Shown here piece after piece: positions 50,145 through 61,125 of a stretch of DNA of 64,000 nt (within the stretch, counting starts at the first letter, position 1; the number at the start of each line of letters is the position of its first letter). Origin of the DNA: Petaurus breviceps papuanus (Eukaryota > Chordata > Mammalia > Diprotodontia > Petauridae); the NCBI GenBank assembly GCA_028583685.1, contig JAMXIF010000065.1, positions 36,826,480 to 36,890,479 on the forward strand, given 5' to 3'. The position numbers and the translations under genes were made by a program. The notes below the pieces were generated by a model. It saw only the letters and a program-made list of their open reading frames with translations. It was not told where the DNA came from and ran no database searches.

Positions 50145-50330
50145 ACACATACTCAGCAAGCGGGGGCAAAGAGCTCAAGTCCTAGACTCAGAGGACCTGG
50201 CTCCTTCTAAAGCTCCTGCTCACATGACTGGGCAAGTCCCATGCCCTTTGAACCTGAGTTTCCTCATTTATAAAAAGAAATCATCACACTTAAACTCCCT
50301 ACCCCACAGCACTGTAAAGGAAGCGCGCCC
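50145..50330 (+). repeat. MIR-like fragment
   Basis: 'aagtcctagactcagaggac' and 'cctgagtttcctcatttata'. Confidence 0.65.
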
Positions 50331-50724
50331 CCCACCACAATGCCCTTCAGAAAGGTCAGACCCAAGAAAAGCATCTCTCCATTCTAAGACGCAGTGCAAG
50401 CATCAGGGCTTTCGTCTTTCTCGGCACCCTGCTCTCCTCGACTCTCTCTCCCTTCCTTCCTCCCTTGCTCTCCACCTCCCTCTCTGCTTTTCACAAGACA
50501 ACACGACCCTGCACAGAGGGCACTTCCACATTCTCGAAGAACCTTTACTTCCTGCTCCAGTACCCACAGGATGAAGCTTGGGACACCAAGACTAGACAGG
50601 GCACTCCAAGACTTCAAAGGAGGGGAGCAGGCTGTCCTTGGGGAATAAAAGTTCTCTACAGGCAGCCTGGCCTCCAGCTTCCAAATTGGAGCTAATTCAA
50701 AAGAACCTTATAGTACCACAGGAA

Positions 50725-50865
50725 TCTGAGCTGGAAGGCACCCTCTGCATTTAACAGATGTCCGAGTTCAGGCACAGAATGGGGAAGGGATTTTCCCAGA
50801 GTTCACAGCTAGTAAATAGCAAAGTCAAGATTTAAAACCAGGGCCTTCTGCTCTGCCCCTAACCT
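50725..50865 (-). repeat. MIR/THER-like fragment
   Basis: 'ctgagctggaaggcaccctc' and 'agttcacagctagtaaatag'. Confidence 0.6.
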
Positions 50866-51819
50866 CCCTTCACCAACACCACAAGCAAAACTGCCTTAGA
50901 AGAGCAAGGCCTTCTCAGGATTCTTCTCATTTCTTAACCAGAAGACCCAAAGAAGACAAGGGGCCCAAGGCAGTGAGTTAACAAGAGAGTTTGGGGGAAC
51001 CTCAAAGGTTTGAGGCTCCCAACTCTAACCCATGTTGGAGCCAGGAAGCTTCACTACCTCCTGTGGGTGCTGGCAGATAAAAGAGAAGAACATTAACTCC
51101 GCCTGGTGGCAGAAATTAGGAGATAATAAAGCCTTAAGAGCGGATGAAAAGGTCCCAGCTTCCCTAGAGCAAGCAATCAATTATCTTCTAAGGAAGGAGG
51201 AATGGAATGAAATGTGGGCACATTCTAAACCTTCCCAAGGAAGGAAATGATGGGAAAACCATCTGCATCTTGAACCTGACAGTTTCTAGTAATGCTCACA
51301 CCTCAGACATGGGAACAAAGGGGAGAGCCCGCTTGTCCAAACTCGGAAGCTCACTATACTACAAAAGCTGATCATATTTCTGGCCTAACGCAACCACCCA
51401 AAAAGGAACACAACACCAGTGGGAAACAGCCCTCAAACCTAGTCAGAACTATATTAGAGCCAAGGATAGATGTTTAGAAAGTAGTAAAAGCTTTAAGGAG
51501 AAAGATGGCAAAAGCACCAACTAGCAGGAATGTTAAAGGCACTAAATGATGCCAAACCAAATATCACCAGTACAAAGTTCTATGTGATGCCAGGAGACTC
51601 AAAGAATATGCTGGGCCGGGGCTTTCCTAAGAGAACTGATATGAAACCTGGCTGACCTGCTGCACAGCTGAACCACAACTGGGCAAGAGCAGCCCAGAAC
51701 CAAATTTTAGGTGTCATAAATTAAAATTATGGAACAGAATGCCCATGAGTACCCCAACAGTATGGCAAAAAAAAAATAAAAAATAAAAGGATGTGATACA
51801 AAAAGGTTTCAGTCTTCAT

Positions 51820-52185
51820 GTAATCACAGAATGTTAGAGGTCAAGAGGAATGCTCTCCAGAGGAGTGAGGAGTCCCAGAAAGACACATTTTCAGAATCTC
51901 CACCCTACAGACGAGCTGTACAGAAATAATAACAGCTAACATTCATACAGTGGTTTGAAAAAACACCTTATAAATGTCACCTTATGTAATCCTCACATTA
52001 ACCCAGTAAGTAAAAGGCAGGTGTAGGTACTATTATACACATTTTACAAATGAGGAAACTGAGTCTGAGCATTTAAGGAACTTGCTGTCAGGTCAGAGAG
52101 CTAGTAAAATGGAAAAGCCCCGATTCAAAGCTAGGTCTTCTGACTCTGGGTCCAGGCCTCTCGGCGCACACACTGCCTCCCATAC
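51820..52185 (-). repeat. MIR/THER-type SINEs (two pieces)
   Basis: 'aatcacagaatgttagaggt' followed by 'cattttacaaatgaggaaac' and 'gctaggtcttctgactctgg'. Confidence 0.75.
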
Positions 52186-52964
52186 ATTCCTGCCAGGCTT
52201 AGAGAGCTGGTATTTTCCTTTCTCGGTCATTTCTTTCTTGTGGACATGGTAAGAGGAATAAGAGAATGTAACTGAGTCCTTCAGACAAAGCCATTTACTT
52301 CCACTCCATCACTGTTCTAACTCTGGGTGCCTGGGGAATCCAGCTAATGAATCCAAGAAGCTCAGACAACTGTTCAAGCTGCAGTTTCTGGAGGCTTAAG
52401 GCTATTCCATCTTCCAAAGAAATCTACTGACTGAAAATGAAAGAAATTCAGGCTCTACACGGGCACCTTTCCAGGTCATTAATTTTTCCCACGAGTCCTT
52501 TCACCTGTCACCATTTTCCCACCTAGCCTTCCTGAGCATAAGAGAACAAAAGAACTCCCAGGGGAATGTGAGGCCTCCTACTTCTAGTCAGTCTTTCTGT
52601 AAGTGCCCAGGCTCCAGCAAACCTCACACTGGGATAGAGAACAGGGGAACAAGAAATGTTCTTACCCTGACTTGTGCCTCTGGGGTACCTGCAATTTTAA
52701 TAATGAACACCCAACATGAATGAACCAACAGCTTTCCTAGGGATGATCACTGAGTGAATTGCTGGTAGTGAGGAAATTCACTTAATCCCCAAGTAAAAAC
52801 CTGTTGGTTCCAATTTTGCTCAGAGAGAAGTATGAACCAAACCCTAGGGAGATCTAATGTCTTACAACGTATCAATTCACAAGTATTATTAAGTGTCTAC
52901 TTTGTACCAGGCAGTGAGCTTGGCACTGGAGACACAAATACAATGAAGAAACCCTCTCTACTTA

Positions 52965-53215
52965 ATTACAATCCCTACATTTGTATAACTCTTCAAGGTG
53001 AGCAAAGCACTTCACAGATATTATCTTGTTGGAGCCTCACAACAATCCTGAGACGTAGGTGTTAATACAATTCCCATTTACGGATGAGGAATGAGGCTGG
53101 GAGAGGTTAAGTGACTTGGCCAAAGTCACGCAGCTAGTAAGTGTCATATCTGAACTGAGGTCTTCCTGATTCCAAGTCCAATAACCTGGCCATTGAATTA
53201 CAGACTGCCTCTAGG
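52965..53215 (-). repeat. MIR-type SINE nested in the therian repeat
   Basis: 'gagcaaagcacttcacagat', 'agaggttaagtgacttggcc' and 'tcttcctgattccaagtcca'. Confidence 0.85.
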
Positions 53216-53240
53216 AAGTTACAGTCTAAAAAGGGAGACA

Positions 53241-53241
<1 letters not shown>

Positions 53242-53286
<45 letters not shown>
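53242..53286 (+). repeat. Compound (CT)n-(CA)n microsatellite
   Basis: CT repeat to about 53262, then CA repeat to 53286, the same architecture as at 49183-49350 but short. Confidence 0.97.
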
Positions 53287-53287
<1 letters not shown>

Positions 53288-56169
53288 AAAATGAAGAAAG
53301 ATCAGTACAAACTACTTAAATGTAACACAGCTTACGAGGAAGGGGAGCCAGAAAGGTTTCATGTTGGAGGTGGTGCCTGAGCTGCATCGTAAAGAAAGAC
53401 ACTCTATGAGGGGCAGAGGTGAGGACACAGAAATTAATATTTTATCTGAGAGTCAACAGGAAAGCCCTAGAGTTGGCTGAGAAAGAGGGTGACATGATCA
53501 CATCAATGCTCAAGGAAAGATCACTTTGGCAGCAGTATGCAGAACAGGCTGAAACAGGGAGAGATAAGGTAAGAACCACGATTGGAAGGCTAATGAATGA
53601 TCTGGACCAAAGACAGTGAGGGCCTGAACTAAGGTGACAGCTGTGTTGTAAAATAGGCTGTGAAGGCGGAAATGGCAAGATCTGGCAAATGACTGGATTT
53701 GTAGGTGAGGGAGAGTGAAGAAAGGAGAATGAGGCAAAAGTGACAAACCCACAAGGCTGGCTGGATGTATGGCCGTGCCTTCAGCAGTGATGGGGAAGCG
53801 TGGAAGAGGAATGGGATCCAGGGGAAAGATAAGGAGTCCTATTGTAGACAGTTGGAGATGTTTCCATAACATCCAATAGGCAAGTAATGAATGACATGGG
53901 AATGAACTTGAGGGGAGATGGAGCTGGATGTAGAGATCTGGGGGGTAGCAATTAAAATCCTCAGAACTGATGGGGTCACCAAGAAAACATAAAGAGAGAA
54001 GAGTATGGGGGCTAGTACACCTCCTCGGGGAAGACTCATGCTTAGGGGGCAAGACATGGATATGAACCAAAAAAAAGGAAGGGATGTCCAATCAACTGTT
54101 ATCCTTAAGTAATGAAGATACTAAGTGTGACACATGAAATTACTAAGTGACCAAAGATTCTAACCATTTTCTCTTTCTCCTAATTTAGAACTTTTAGAGC
54201 AATGAGTCTTAATTTAAGGTTAAGGGGTCTGGTGATAAATTTCAGAGGCCTTTGAACTCAGAACTGTTAATACTTTGTAAATCCAGACAGTTCTCACTTT
54301 ATATAAGTCCATGGTCTCAAAGACCCCTACATAAAGATTTTTATGTGATTTGTGAATTTGCCCTCAGATGTGGGGGAGGAAAATGCTGGCAAAGGGTTCA
54401 AGGACACATGGTGACCAAGGACAGAGAAGGAAGAACAGGGGGAGGAACACATGGGGACCTTGCTGGAATCTAGCAGAAGAACATGGGGGGAGAGGGGTAA
54501 GGCGTGGGAAGGTCTGCAGACACATGCAAGCCAGACATGGACACAGACAGGAAAGGACAAGTAACACGCCAGGGCTGAGGACAGACACACAGGCAAATGG
54601 GCAGATGGGTGGAGAGGGCAAAGATCTCTCAGTGCCTGAGGTCTCGAGTCAAGCCCCCATTCAATGGCAGCAGTGGCAGTCTCTTCATATATCTTTTCTT
54701 CTATTTTCACTTGGAAGGCATTTTCTTTTAAAATAATTTATTTTTTTTTTTTTAGTGGGAGGGAGGCCATGGGCAATCAAGCCAAGGTGCAGAAGCAGAG
54801 AAAGAGACCACGGTCCTGTACCATAAAGTGAACATAGGCATTTTGGGGCATGTGGACAGCTTTCAGAATTCTTTATGTAAAGTTGAATTTGAGTAATGAA
54901 AATTTAAAGCAAAAAGTGTCTGTTATTTCTATGTAATTAGTTTTAGAGGTTAGAGTGACACCTACTGGAAGGAGTCATAATGTCATGTGCTATTAGGTGC
55001 TTGAAAATTGTCTTTAAAAAAGCCTCAGCCTTAGAAGAATGAAGCACCAAGTCTGCCATGGCTCAGGAGCTAAGAAGCTGGAAAGCTGAAGGGGGAACTG
55101 AGGAGTCATGCTACACAGGCCGCCCAAGAACAAAAGCAGATGAGCCTGGGCTGCAAAATTAGCTTCTGCTGCCCAGCCCTGTACATGACTATTAATACTC
55201 TTATTTGCTAACAACACTAATTAGCAGGGCAGCACCAAAGACTGAGGATGCAGCCAGCCCTCCCCCAGCAACCACAGCAAGCACAGTCACCCTCACTGGT
55301 CCCGCTTCCAATTCACAGGGAGGATGCTCAGCTAGGGGACCATTCAGTTCTATTCCCTAGGATGACCATCAGCAACAGTCACTGTCTGCAAGTGGGCAGC
55401 TCACACACAGTAACAGCCCCAAAGTGGCAGCGAAGCCTCCCAGGGATCTGGGGGATTCCAGGCCAGCAGGTGATACGGGGCTCAGCACCCTTAGCCCACA
55501 GAAAAAGGTGCCCAGACACACACACAAAGCACGGGGAGCCTGAAGAGTATGTGTGTATTTGCTGGAAGTTGTTCAGTATAACCTCACCTGAGCTAGCCTC
55601 AGTACATTCCAGCAAAAGTCAAAACAGTTCCTGGGTTTTTAATAGGTTTGCTTTAAAAGAGGGCTGACATTATGGTAAAGAGCAGTGTTTCATACAAATT
55701 TATAAAAATACTATTTCTAAAGGAAAAATTACCCATGCCAAAGTAAGTGAGGGGAAAGCCTAGACTGGTCTGGGGCCTCAGATCCCAAAGCAGAAATCAG
55801 ACCCAGGAGCACCTTCCAGTGGGTGCTGAGGACAAACCCTGGCAACCACCAAAAGGTGACATGCACTGACTGGGCACTTGTCTCGTTCACACCTGTGTCA
55901 TGTGCTGGCTGCCTCAGTGAGGGGGCCTGGATGAGGCAAAGGAACTAGGGTGGCTCTATTCCAACTGTCAAATGCCAGGGCCCTAACCGAGGTCCTGACC
56001 CAGCCCCCTGCGTGGGTACGATGCCTGCTCAGAAGGCCTTAGCTTCCCCTTACCTTGGTCAGTGCAGTCTCCCTCCCCTTCCACATGAATCCCGGGTCCC
56101 ACTCAGGCCAATCGCTAGCTCCAAAAATGACCATATAGCATGGTCATTTTTTACAGGCTGCTTTGCCAG

Positions 56170-56430
56170 AATGAGTCACTTCCCTGCCATCCCTCTCATC
56201 TTGTTTATTTATCAGGGCTTCCTTCAAGTACCACTTCTTCCAGGAAGCTGTCCCTGATGACCCAAGCCTACAATGATCTTTCTCTAAAACTCCACTGCAA
56301 CACACAGTTTTGTTATAACTTTAAAATGCTCTGTTATAATTGTTTTGAGCTGTAAATCTCATACCCCAACAAGATCAGAAGTTCCTCGAGGATAGGTAGA
56401 GACAATGTGTCTCAGGCTTCTTTTTGATCC
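56170..56430 (+). repeat. L2 3' fragment
   Basis: 'taccacttcttccaggaagc', 'agatcagaagttcctcgagg'. Confidence 0.65.
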
Positions 56431-57737
56431 CCTACACAGATGGGACCATGGGAAGCCCTCCAGACTTGCTGGCTGACTGCAGCTGCCTTCAGGTAGTAGA
56501 ACACATTAATTTCTCTGCCCATCATCACAAACTGAATCCCACTCCTGACAGATATCTGTCGCAGGTAAACTTCACTGACTTCAGTAGAACAAACAGTGTG
56601 GTGAGGCACTGTCTGGACCCAAGAGGCATAGTCTAAGAGACTGGTGATCATTCTGGATTTGACCTTTACTGAAATGGAGAGAAATGTCTAATAAATAAAG
56701 ATACCATATGCACGTGTGGGAACAAGAAACCACACCTGCCTTTGGTCTGTCACTGTCCTGCTATCTGGGATGAAATTCTGAGCAACCAGAGCCCCTCCCT
56801 TATATGAATAATTCTGTCCACTACAGGTTCCCATAAACCCTGCATCTGCCCCCTAGCCTGGAATAAGAACACAAGTCAGAGGTTGGAGAAATTCTGGACT
56901 CCTGGTTTTGAGAAGGAAAAGCAAGGCACTGTGGAAAGCAGAATGCATCCCAAGTTAAGAGGGAAGGGCTGAAACCCCAAACTCCACCACTACTAACCCA
57001 GTGACCATGGACAGGGCACTCTACCCCCTGTGAGCCCTGGTGGCCTTCTCCATAAAACAAGACGACTGAACAAAATAAGGTTTAAACTCTGATGATGAGC
57101 CCCAAAAGGGAGCAAATGGTCACTTAAGAAAGCCAATTCTCAGCATCATCAGTAGGGTACTAAGTCTAAGTCACTGTATAAGGACAATACTTCTCCTAGG
57201 AAACCCGATTTCTCTTCTCTATCTATGTGAGACCAAAGTATAGGAAGAGTGTTGAAAGATCAGCACCAGCTCTGAGCAAATGAAACACTTGCCCTCCTTC
57301 AAGAGGGATCGCTTCTCTCCCATCCTTCCTTTCAACACAAGCCAGGATCCTGTGAATCCCTCCTGAGTCAGACAGAGATGCTTCCTGTAGCCTTGGGAAT
57401 TATTATTGACATGCCCAAAAGAACATCAGATATAGGCTAAGACACAGTCAGAAGGTATACAGGTTCCTCGGGGAAGTGAGTCAAGACACCAAGGTCCATC
57501 TGACCTCTCATTGGAAAGCAAGGATGTCTAAAAAGGCAACACAGAGGCCTAGTATAATGGCCAGGGCATGTGACTAACTAGCTTGCGTCCCCTTGGGGAG
57601 GTCACTGGACTCTATTTCTCAGGTTCCTACACAAAGCCCAGGCCCAGGAAGACTGACAGTCCTAGAGTCCAAGAAGCAGTATCTACAGTAGCCCTGAGAG
57701 GGGTCAGGGATGGAAGGCAGGGTCACAGTGATCTTAC

Positions 57738-59224
57738 CTCCTGAGTGAATCTTCCTCAGAACTTTCCTCAGGCATTTCCTGGTTTAAGGCCTCCTGTGAT
57801 ACATTCCCAGGTCTGCTGGCAGCCGCCTGGCTGTAAACTCGTTCCCAGTGGCCTGTCTCCTGGTTGAAGGCCACTCCCACAGTCCTCTCATCCTGTGCGC
57901 TGGTGGAAGTGCTCAACTCCAGCCTGCTGGAGCTGGGGACTCGCCCTCCCTCAGTGCCATCGGCAGGGGACAGCTGGCTGCCTCCTGCTGGCAGGCCCTC
58001 CAAGGCACTGGGGACCTGCCAGGAGGAACTACTCTCACCGGGTGAGTAGTTAGGTGTGGTTCTTTCCCAGCGCAGGGTGTCATTGTTGAAGGTCAGGAGG
58101 TTATGACAGGCACGGCAGCGGTTCAGGTGGCCCCGTGAAAGGTTAGAATTGTTCTCACTGCTGTGCGGGGTGGGCTGGTGGGAAGGACCTGGCCTCTCCG
58201 GCTCAATATTATTATTTAACATCTCCTGGGCCTGCTGGGTTGGAGTGGGATCTCCCCCCAGGGCTGGGTCCAGCTCCTGGAGCCGGTCATACTCCAAGAA
58301 GAAGCGTCTCAGGTCACACTGAAGCTCGTTTCGGATGCTGCCTGAGTTATTACTCTGGCCCGAGCTACTGCCCGTGTCGGCCTCTGCTGCCAGCCCTGCT
58401 ACTGAGAAGCCCCTCCCCTCGGTGGCAGAGGTGTACACCGACGCCTGGGAGCTGCCTTCCTGCTGCCTCAGCACAGACAGTAAGCTCACTGAAGAGGCGC
58501 TGGTCCTTGGCGGGGGCAGAGTGTCTGCCTCAGAACGAGAGTCCATACTTAGCACCGTTCGGGTCCAGTCAGAACCTCCGAGCCCAGAGGCTATTTCCCT
58601 CCCGGCCTGGTGATACCTGGAAGGGTGGCTGGAGAGAGGGCCACCCAGAGAGCGCCGGGTAGGCCCCAGGCTGAGGTTCCGGAGGGTGTTACCCGCAGTG
58701 CCGCTCTGCACTGTGCTGAAGGCAGATGGGCGGTTCAGGAGGCCCTGGTCCTGCTGCGCTGACGAAGCCTGCTCCGGGGCATGGTAGGGCTCGGTCTGTA
58801 CAGAAGAAAAGGAAGCGGTAGTAGCCCCAGCAGAAGTAGAGGGGGCACTGTCCTGGTGTGGGAAGAGGGAAGAAGGAAGTCGAGCACGAGAGCAGCGGCT
58901 GCAAAGGCACAGCATCCCCAGGGGCTGGCAGCACTCGGCTGGGGGGTAGCTGACCCGCTCTCGGAGCCTGGGGTAAGCAGACGTCCTGGTGCTCTCCGTG
59001 TTGGGCGGAAGGGGAGGCGGTGGAGGAGGCGGGGGTGAGGGGATGGCAGAATCTTGGACTGTGCTGTGCTCTCCCACCTGGATGCCAGAGGAGCGGGAGG
59101 ACAGCATGTGCAAGAAGTTGTGCAGAAGAGGCGTCCGGCGGACAGGCTGGGACTGCAGGAGAGCACGCTGGCGGAAATGAGACAGCTCCGCGCCATCCAC
59201 AGGGATCTCTGGCTCATCATCACT
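57738..59224 (-). CDS. AMBRA1: AMBRA1 large central exon (disordered, Beclin 1-binding part)
   Basis: 1487 bp: 495 codons plus two bases. The acceptor is gttccag|AGTGAT and the donor AGGAG|gtaaga. It starts [11 protein letters not shown] (human GDDEPEIP from memory) and ends [13 protein letters not shown]. The protein is low-complexity and Ser/Pro-rich. Notable parts are a proline run (PSP...PPLPPN) matching the region of a reported PP2A-docking PxP motif, a Cys-rich block [17 protein letters not shown], the conserved helix [20 protein letters not shown], a CRAC block in [16 protein letters not shown], and PEESSE, which fits the TRAF6 pattern PxExx(acidic). Beclin 1 binding in the human protein maps to the later part of this exon and just beyond. 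The open frame continues upstream into the intron to an apparent Met at 59302, but that stretch (MAFLEML...) is intronic. There is a QAG insertion after SSHPSRYH compared with the human sequence as I recall it. Confidence 0.97.
58796..59077 (-). other. AMBRA1: Exitron: optional in-frame intron inside the large AMBRA1 exon
   Basis: On the minus strand a donor CAG|gtgggag starts at 59077. A strong acceptor, cttccttttcttctgtacag|ACCGAG, ends at 58796. The span is 282 bp (94 codons), and both sites fall between codons. Removing it joins SSGIQ directly to TEPYH without a frameshift. Human AMBRA1 has annotated isoforms lacking about 90 residues at exactly this place (about 255-344, from memory). 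The removed part holds the proline run and the Cys-rich block. I infer that the same alternative splice exists in this species; expression data would settle it. Confidence 0.8.
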
Positions 59225-59803
59225 CTGGAACAGACCACGTTGGGAAGAAGCAGGGAGACAGGGGCGGGGCAGGAGAGGACTCAGCATCTCCAGGAAGGCC
59301 AAGAAAATGAGTGACTACACTACATTACCCCAAGGAGAGGGCCCCTTAATCCTGGAGCACAGGCTTCTCAAAACTACCTCACCTGGGCCTTCTCAACCAT
59401 TGATCTGAACACAGAATTAAACAACACCCTTTCAGGGTGGAACTAAGCCTGACTGAATAAAGCAGGGAACCCAGTCTCCATATCCAAGCTACTTCCTCCA
59501 TGACAAGGAGGTCAGCAGGCAAGAGAAAAATGCCAGCCAGCCAAAGTCATGGCAAGGAGGGGCACCACCAAAGTGTTCCTTGTGGTGACATAAGGGAAGG
59601 CTATCATTCCAAAAGAAAGCCAGGGCTGAATTTCCTGGGATGAGTATAGCTCTGACTTTGGATATACAACCTGTTGCTGATTCTGGAACTTGTCTGAAAG
59701 CAAAGACATATTCAGCAGGGGAAAGAAGCAGGCCTCAGTGACCTAGGATAACTCAAAGTTTACAGCAGCTTAGGGGCTGTGGGGAAATCATCAATTCAGT
59801 TAC
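59225..59803 (-). other. AMBRA1: AMBRA1 intron c-d (579 bp)
   Basis: Short intron between the 67-nt exon and the large exon. No repeat was recognised. The large open frame of the next exon reads into its last 78 bp. Confidence 0.9.
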
Positions 59804-59870
59804 CTGCTGATTGGAGGGGTTAACAATTGCTGTGAGTAAGTAGTGTCCGAGGGGGTCAAACCTCACCAAC
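59804..59870 (-). CDS. AMBRA1: AMBRA1 coding exon c (67 nt, end of N-terminal WD40 half)
   Basis: 67 bp: one base that completes the split Arg codon, then 22 codons reading [12 protein letters not shown] followed by [10 protein letters not shown]. It ends in phase 0. The acceptor is cattttag|GTTGG and the donor CAGCAG|gtaact. It closes the last N-terminal WD40 blade visible here. Skipping it would shift the frame. The sense strand just upstream of the acceptor is an exceptionally long CU-rich tract, described separately. At 22 codons it is easily missed by gene finders, but its phase and sequence fit the flanking exons exactly. Confidence 0.96.
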
Positions 59871-60952
59871 CTAAAATGAGAGAGAGAGAGAGATGTGACA
59901 GACAGAGAGAAAGAGAGAAAAAAAGAAGAGGAGGGTAAAGGAGGGGAAAAAACGTAAGAAAGAAGAGAAGAGAAAAGGGGAGGGAGGGAGGGAAGAGAGA
60001 GAGAGAGAGAGAGAGAGTCGGTGTTAATTCAAAACTTAGGAAATACTGTACTATACTCTACATCAAGCAATACTGAAAAACTCAGAGAATACATACATAG
60101 GTATTTATTTAGTTAGAGAGACTTCCAAATCTTTGTACAAACAGAAAAAGATTCAGTTCTTCTTACTACCCCTCCCCACTTGCCTCAGAAACAGGGTTCC
60201 CATATCCCTGAAGATCAGCTTTTGGTAGTTATCACCAGATGCCCTCATTCCTGAAAGCAACAGTAGTCGGCTCTCCTGATGCACAGCCTGCTTCCCCACA
60301 GAAGGGCCCATCCTAGCTGTAAGGCAGTAGGACCCTCCCATCCCCATCCTTGGGGATCAGTTCACCCTATAGTTCACCTGCTGGATGTGTGTCAGAATGG
60401 CGTTTTAACAGCCCCAGCAACAAGTCCTAATGACTTAGACTAGAAAGTGAGTCTGTGTCCAATTGAAACACCAGAAGACAAAATCTCTCTACTTTTAATC
60501 CAGGTTCAAGTTAGAAACATGTCTTAAGTTTGGGGCAAGAAAAAAGACACATCCTATTTGGCAGCTTTTGTTAGATGCTTGACTTCTCCAAAATTCCTGT
60601 CTCACAAAGATTTGATATAAGCACAGACAGGAAAAAAAGGAATTTCTCACCCCATGAAACATGCGAACATATTTTCTGTCTCCTGACAGACTGTTTCTGC
60701 CCTTCAGCCTACTGAGCTGGTACTCTGTAAGCTATTCCAAGGGTCCAATCGGACACGATAAGGTACTGCAGGGAGGCCCACAGGACACAACTGCTCTCTG
60801 CACAGTCACACTGCACGGGTGCACATCCTTAGAACCTAACTTCTTTGGCAGTGGGCATAGTTACTAGAACCATACCAAACCTTGGCAAGTAGATCCCCTC
60901 CACTCTAGGCCTATGCCATGTGGGCTGTCCACTAATGGAACAAGCTACTCAC
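59871..60952 (-). other. AMBRA1: AMBRA1 intron b-c (1.1 kb)
   Basis: The 3' part, next to the acceptor, is a long CU-rich tract (plus-strand purines, 59875-60018). The rest, 60020-60952, shows no recognisable element. Confidence 0.9.
59875..60018 (+). repeat. Long purine tract = CU-rich tract before exon c acceptor
   Basis: Almost pure A/G on the plus strand with GA repeats at both ends. On the AMBRA1 sense strand it is a C/U-rich run of about 140 nt ending 5 nt before the terminal AG of the acceptor. It acts at least as an extended polypyrimidine tract. Confidence 0.9.
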
Positions 60953-61125
60953 CGGACCCTCTCCATCTCGCTGGCTGTCTTCACAACTGCAAAAGGCTCC
61001 CGCCGGCTCCAATCCCAGAAGTGGATCTCATGGGCCGTGGCAATCAGCAGGAGCTGAGCCGTGGGGTGGAAAGCCAGGGAGGCAATGGCATTGTTGCTGT
61101 CTGTGAACCAGCTTTCACTGCCACC
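60953..61125 (-). CDS. AMBRA1: AMBRA1 coding exon b (WD40 repeat region)
   Basis: 173 bp: 57 codons plus two bases of an Arg codon. It enters in phase 0 and leaves in phase 2. The acceptor is tccatag|GGTGGC and the donor GTCCG|gtgagt. The translation starts [20 protein letters not shown] and ends KTASEMERV(R). It is a second WD40 blade, with FHP and the FWDW pair at its end ([13 protein letters not shown]). Human has Asn where this copy has His in [10 protein letters not shown] (recalled, not aligned). It corresponds to human residues of about 127-184. It was too short for a long open frame and was found by reading the minus strand between known AMBRA1 neighbours. Confidence 0.97.

Larger units (their letters stand above)
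52860..54105 (+). repeat. Unclassified ~1 kb therian repeat, copy 4 (interrupted)
   Basis: It starts 'ttaagtgtctactttgtacc' and is interrupted by a reverse MIR (52965-53215) and a CT/CA microsatellite. It then passes 'aaagatcactttggcagcag', 'gtgagggcctgaactaaggt', 'ctggatttgtaggtgaggga' and 'gatggggtcaccaagaaaac'. The 193-codon minus frame at 53510-54091 is an antisense by-product. Confidence 0.65.
32219..57737 (-). other. AMBRA1: AMBRA1 intron d-e (25.5 kb)
   Basis: The largest intron in the window. 34490-43440 is almost solid with old L2 and MIR pieces, with one SINE and one inverted LINE fragment among them. 49183-49350 and 53242-53286 are compound microsatellites, and 52860-54105 is a copy of the ~1 kb therian repeat. 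32219-33815, 38000-38930, 43445-46810, 48130-49180, 49360-50140, 50870-51820, 54110-56165 and 56435-57737 show no recognisable gene. Open frames such as 50071-50574 and 54368-54736 have no domain and no conserved splice borders that I could see. Confidence 0.85.

Noticed and set aside
58240-58662. Plus-strand open frame of 140 codons, and others at 58781-59314
   Set aside because: They lie antisense to the GC-rich AMBRA1 exon, show no domain, and are expected shadows of a biased coding sequence.
57734-59302. A single 522-residue gene starting [11 protein letters not shown]
   Set aside because: The first 26 residues are intronic. A consensus acceptor at 59225-59226 joins the exon to the upstream 67-nt exon in phase.
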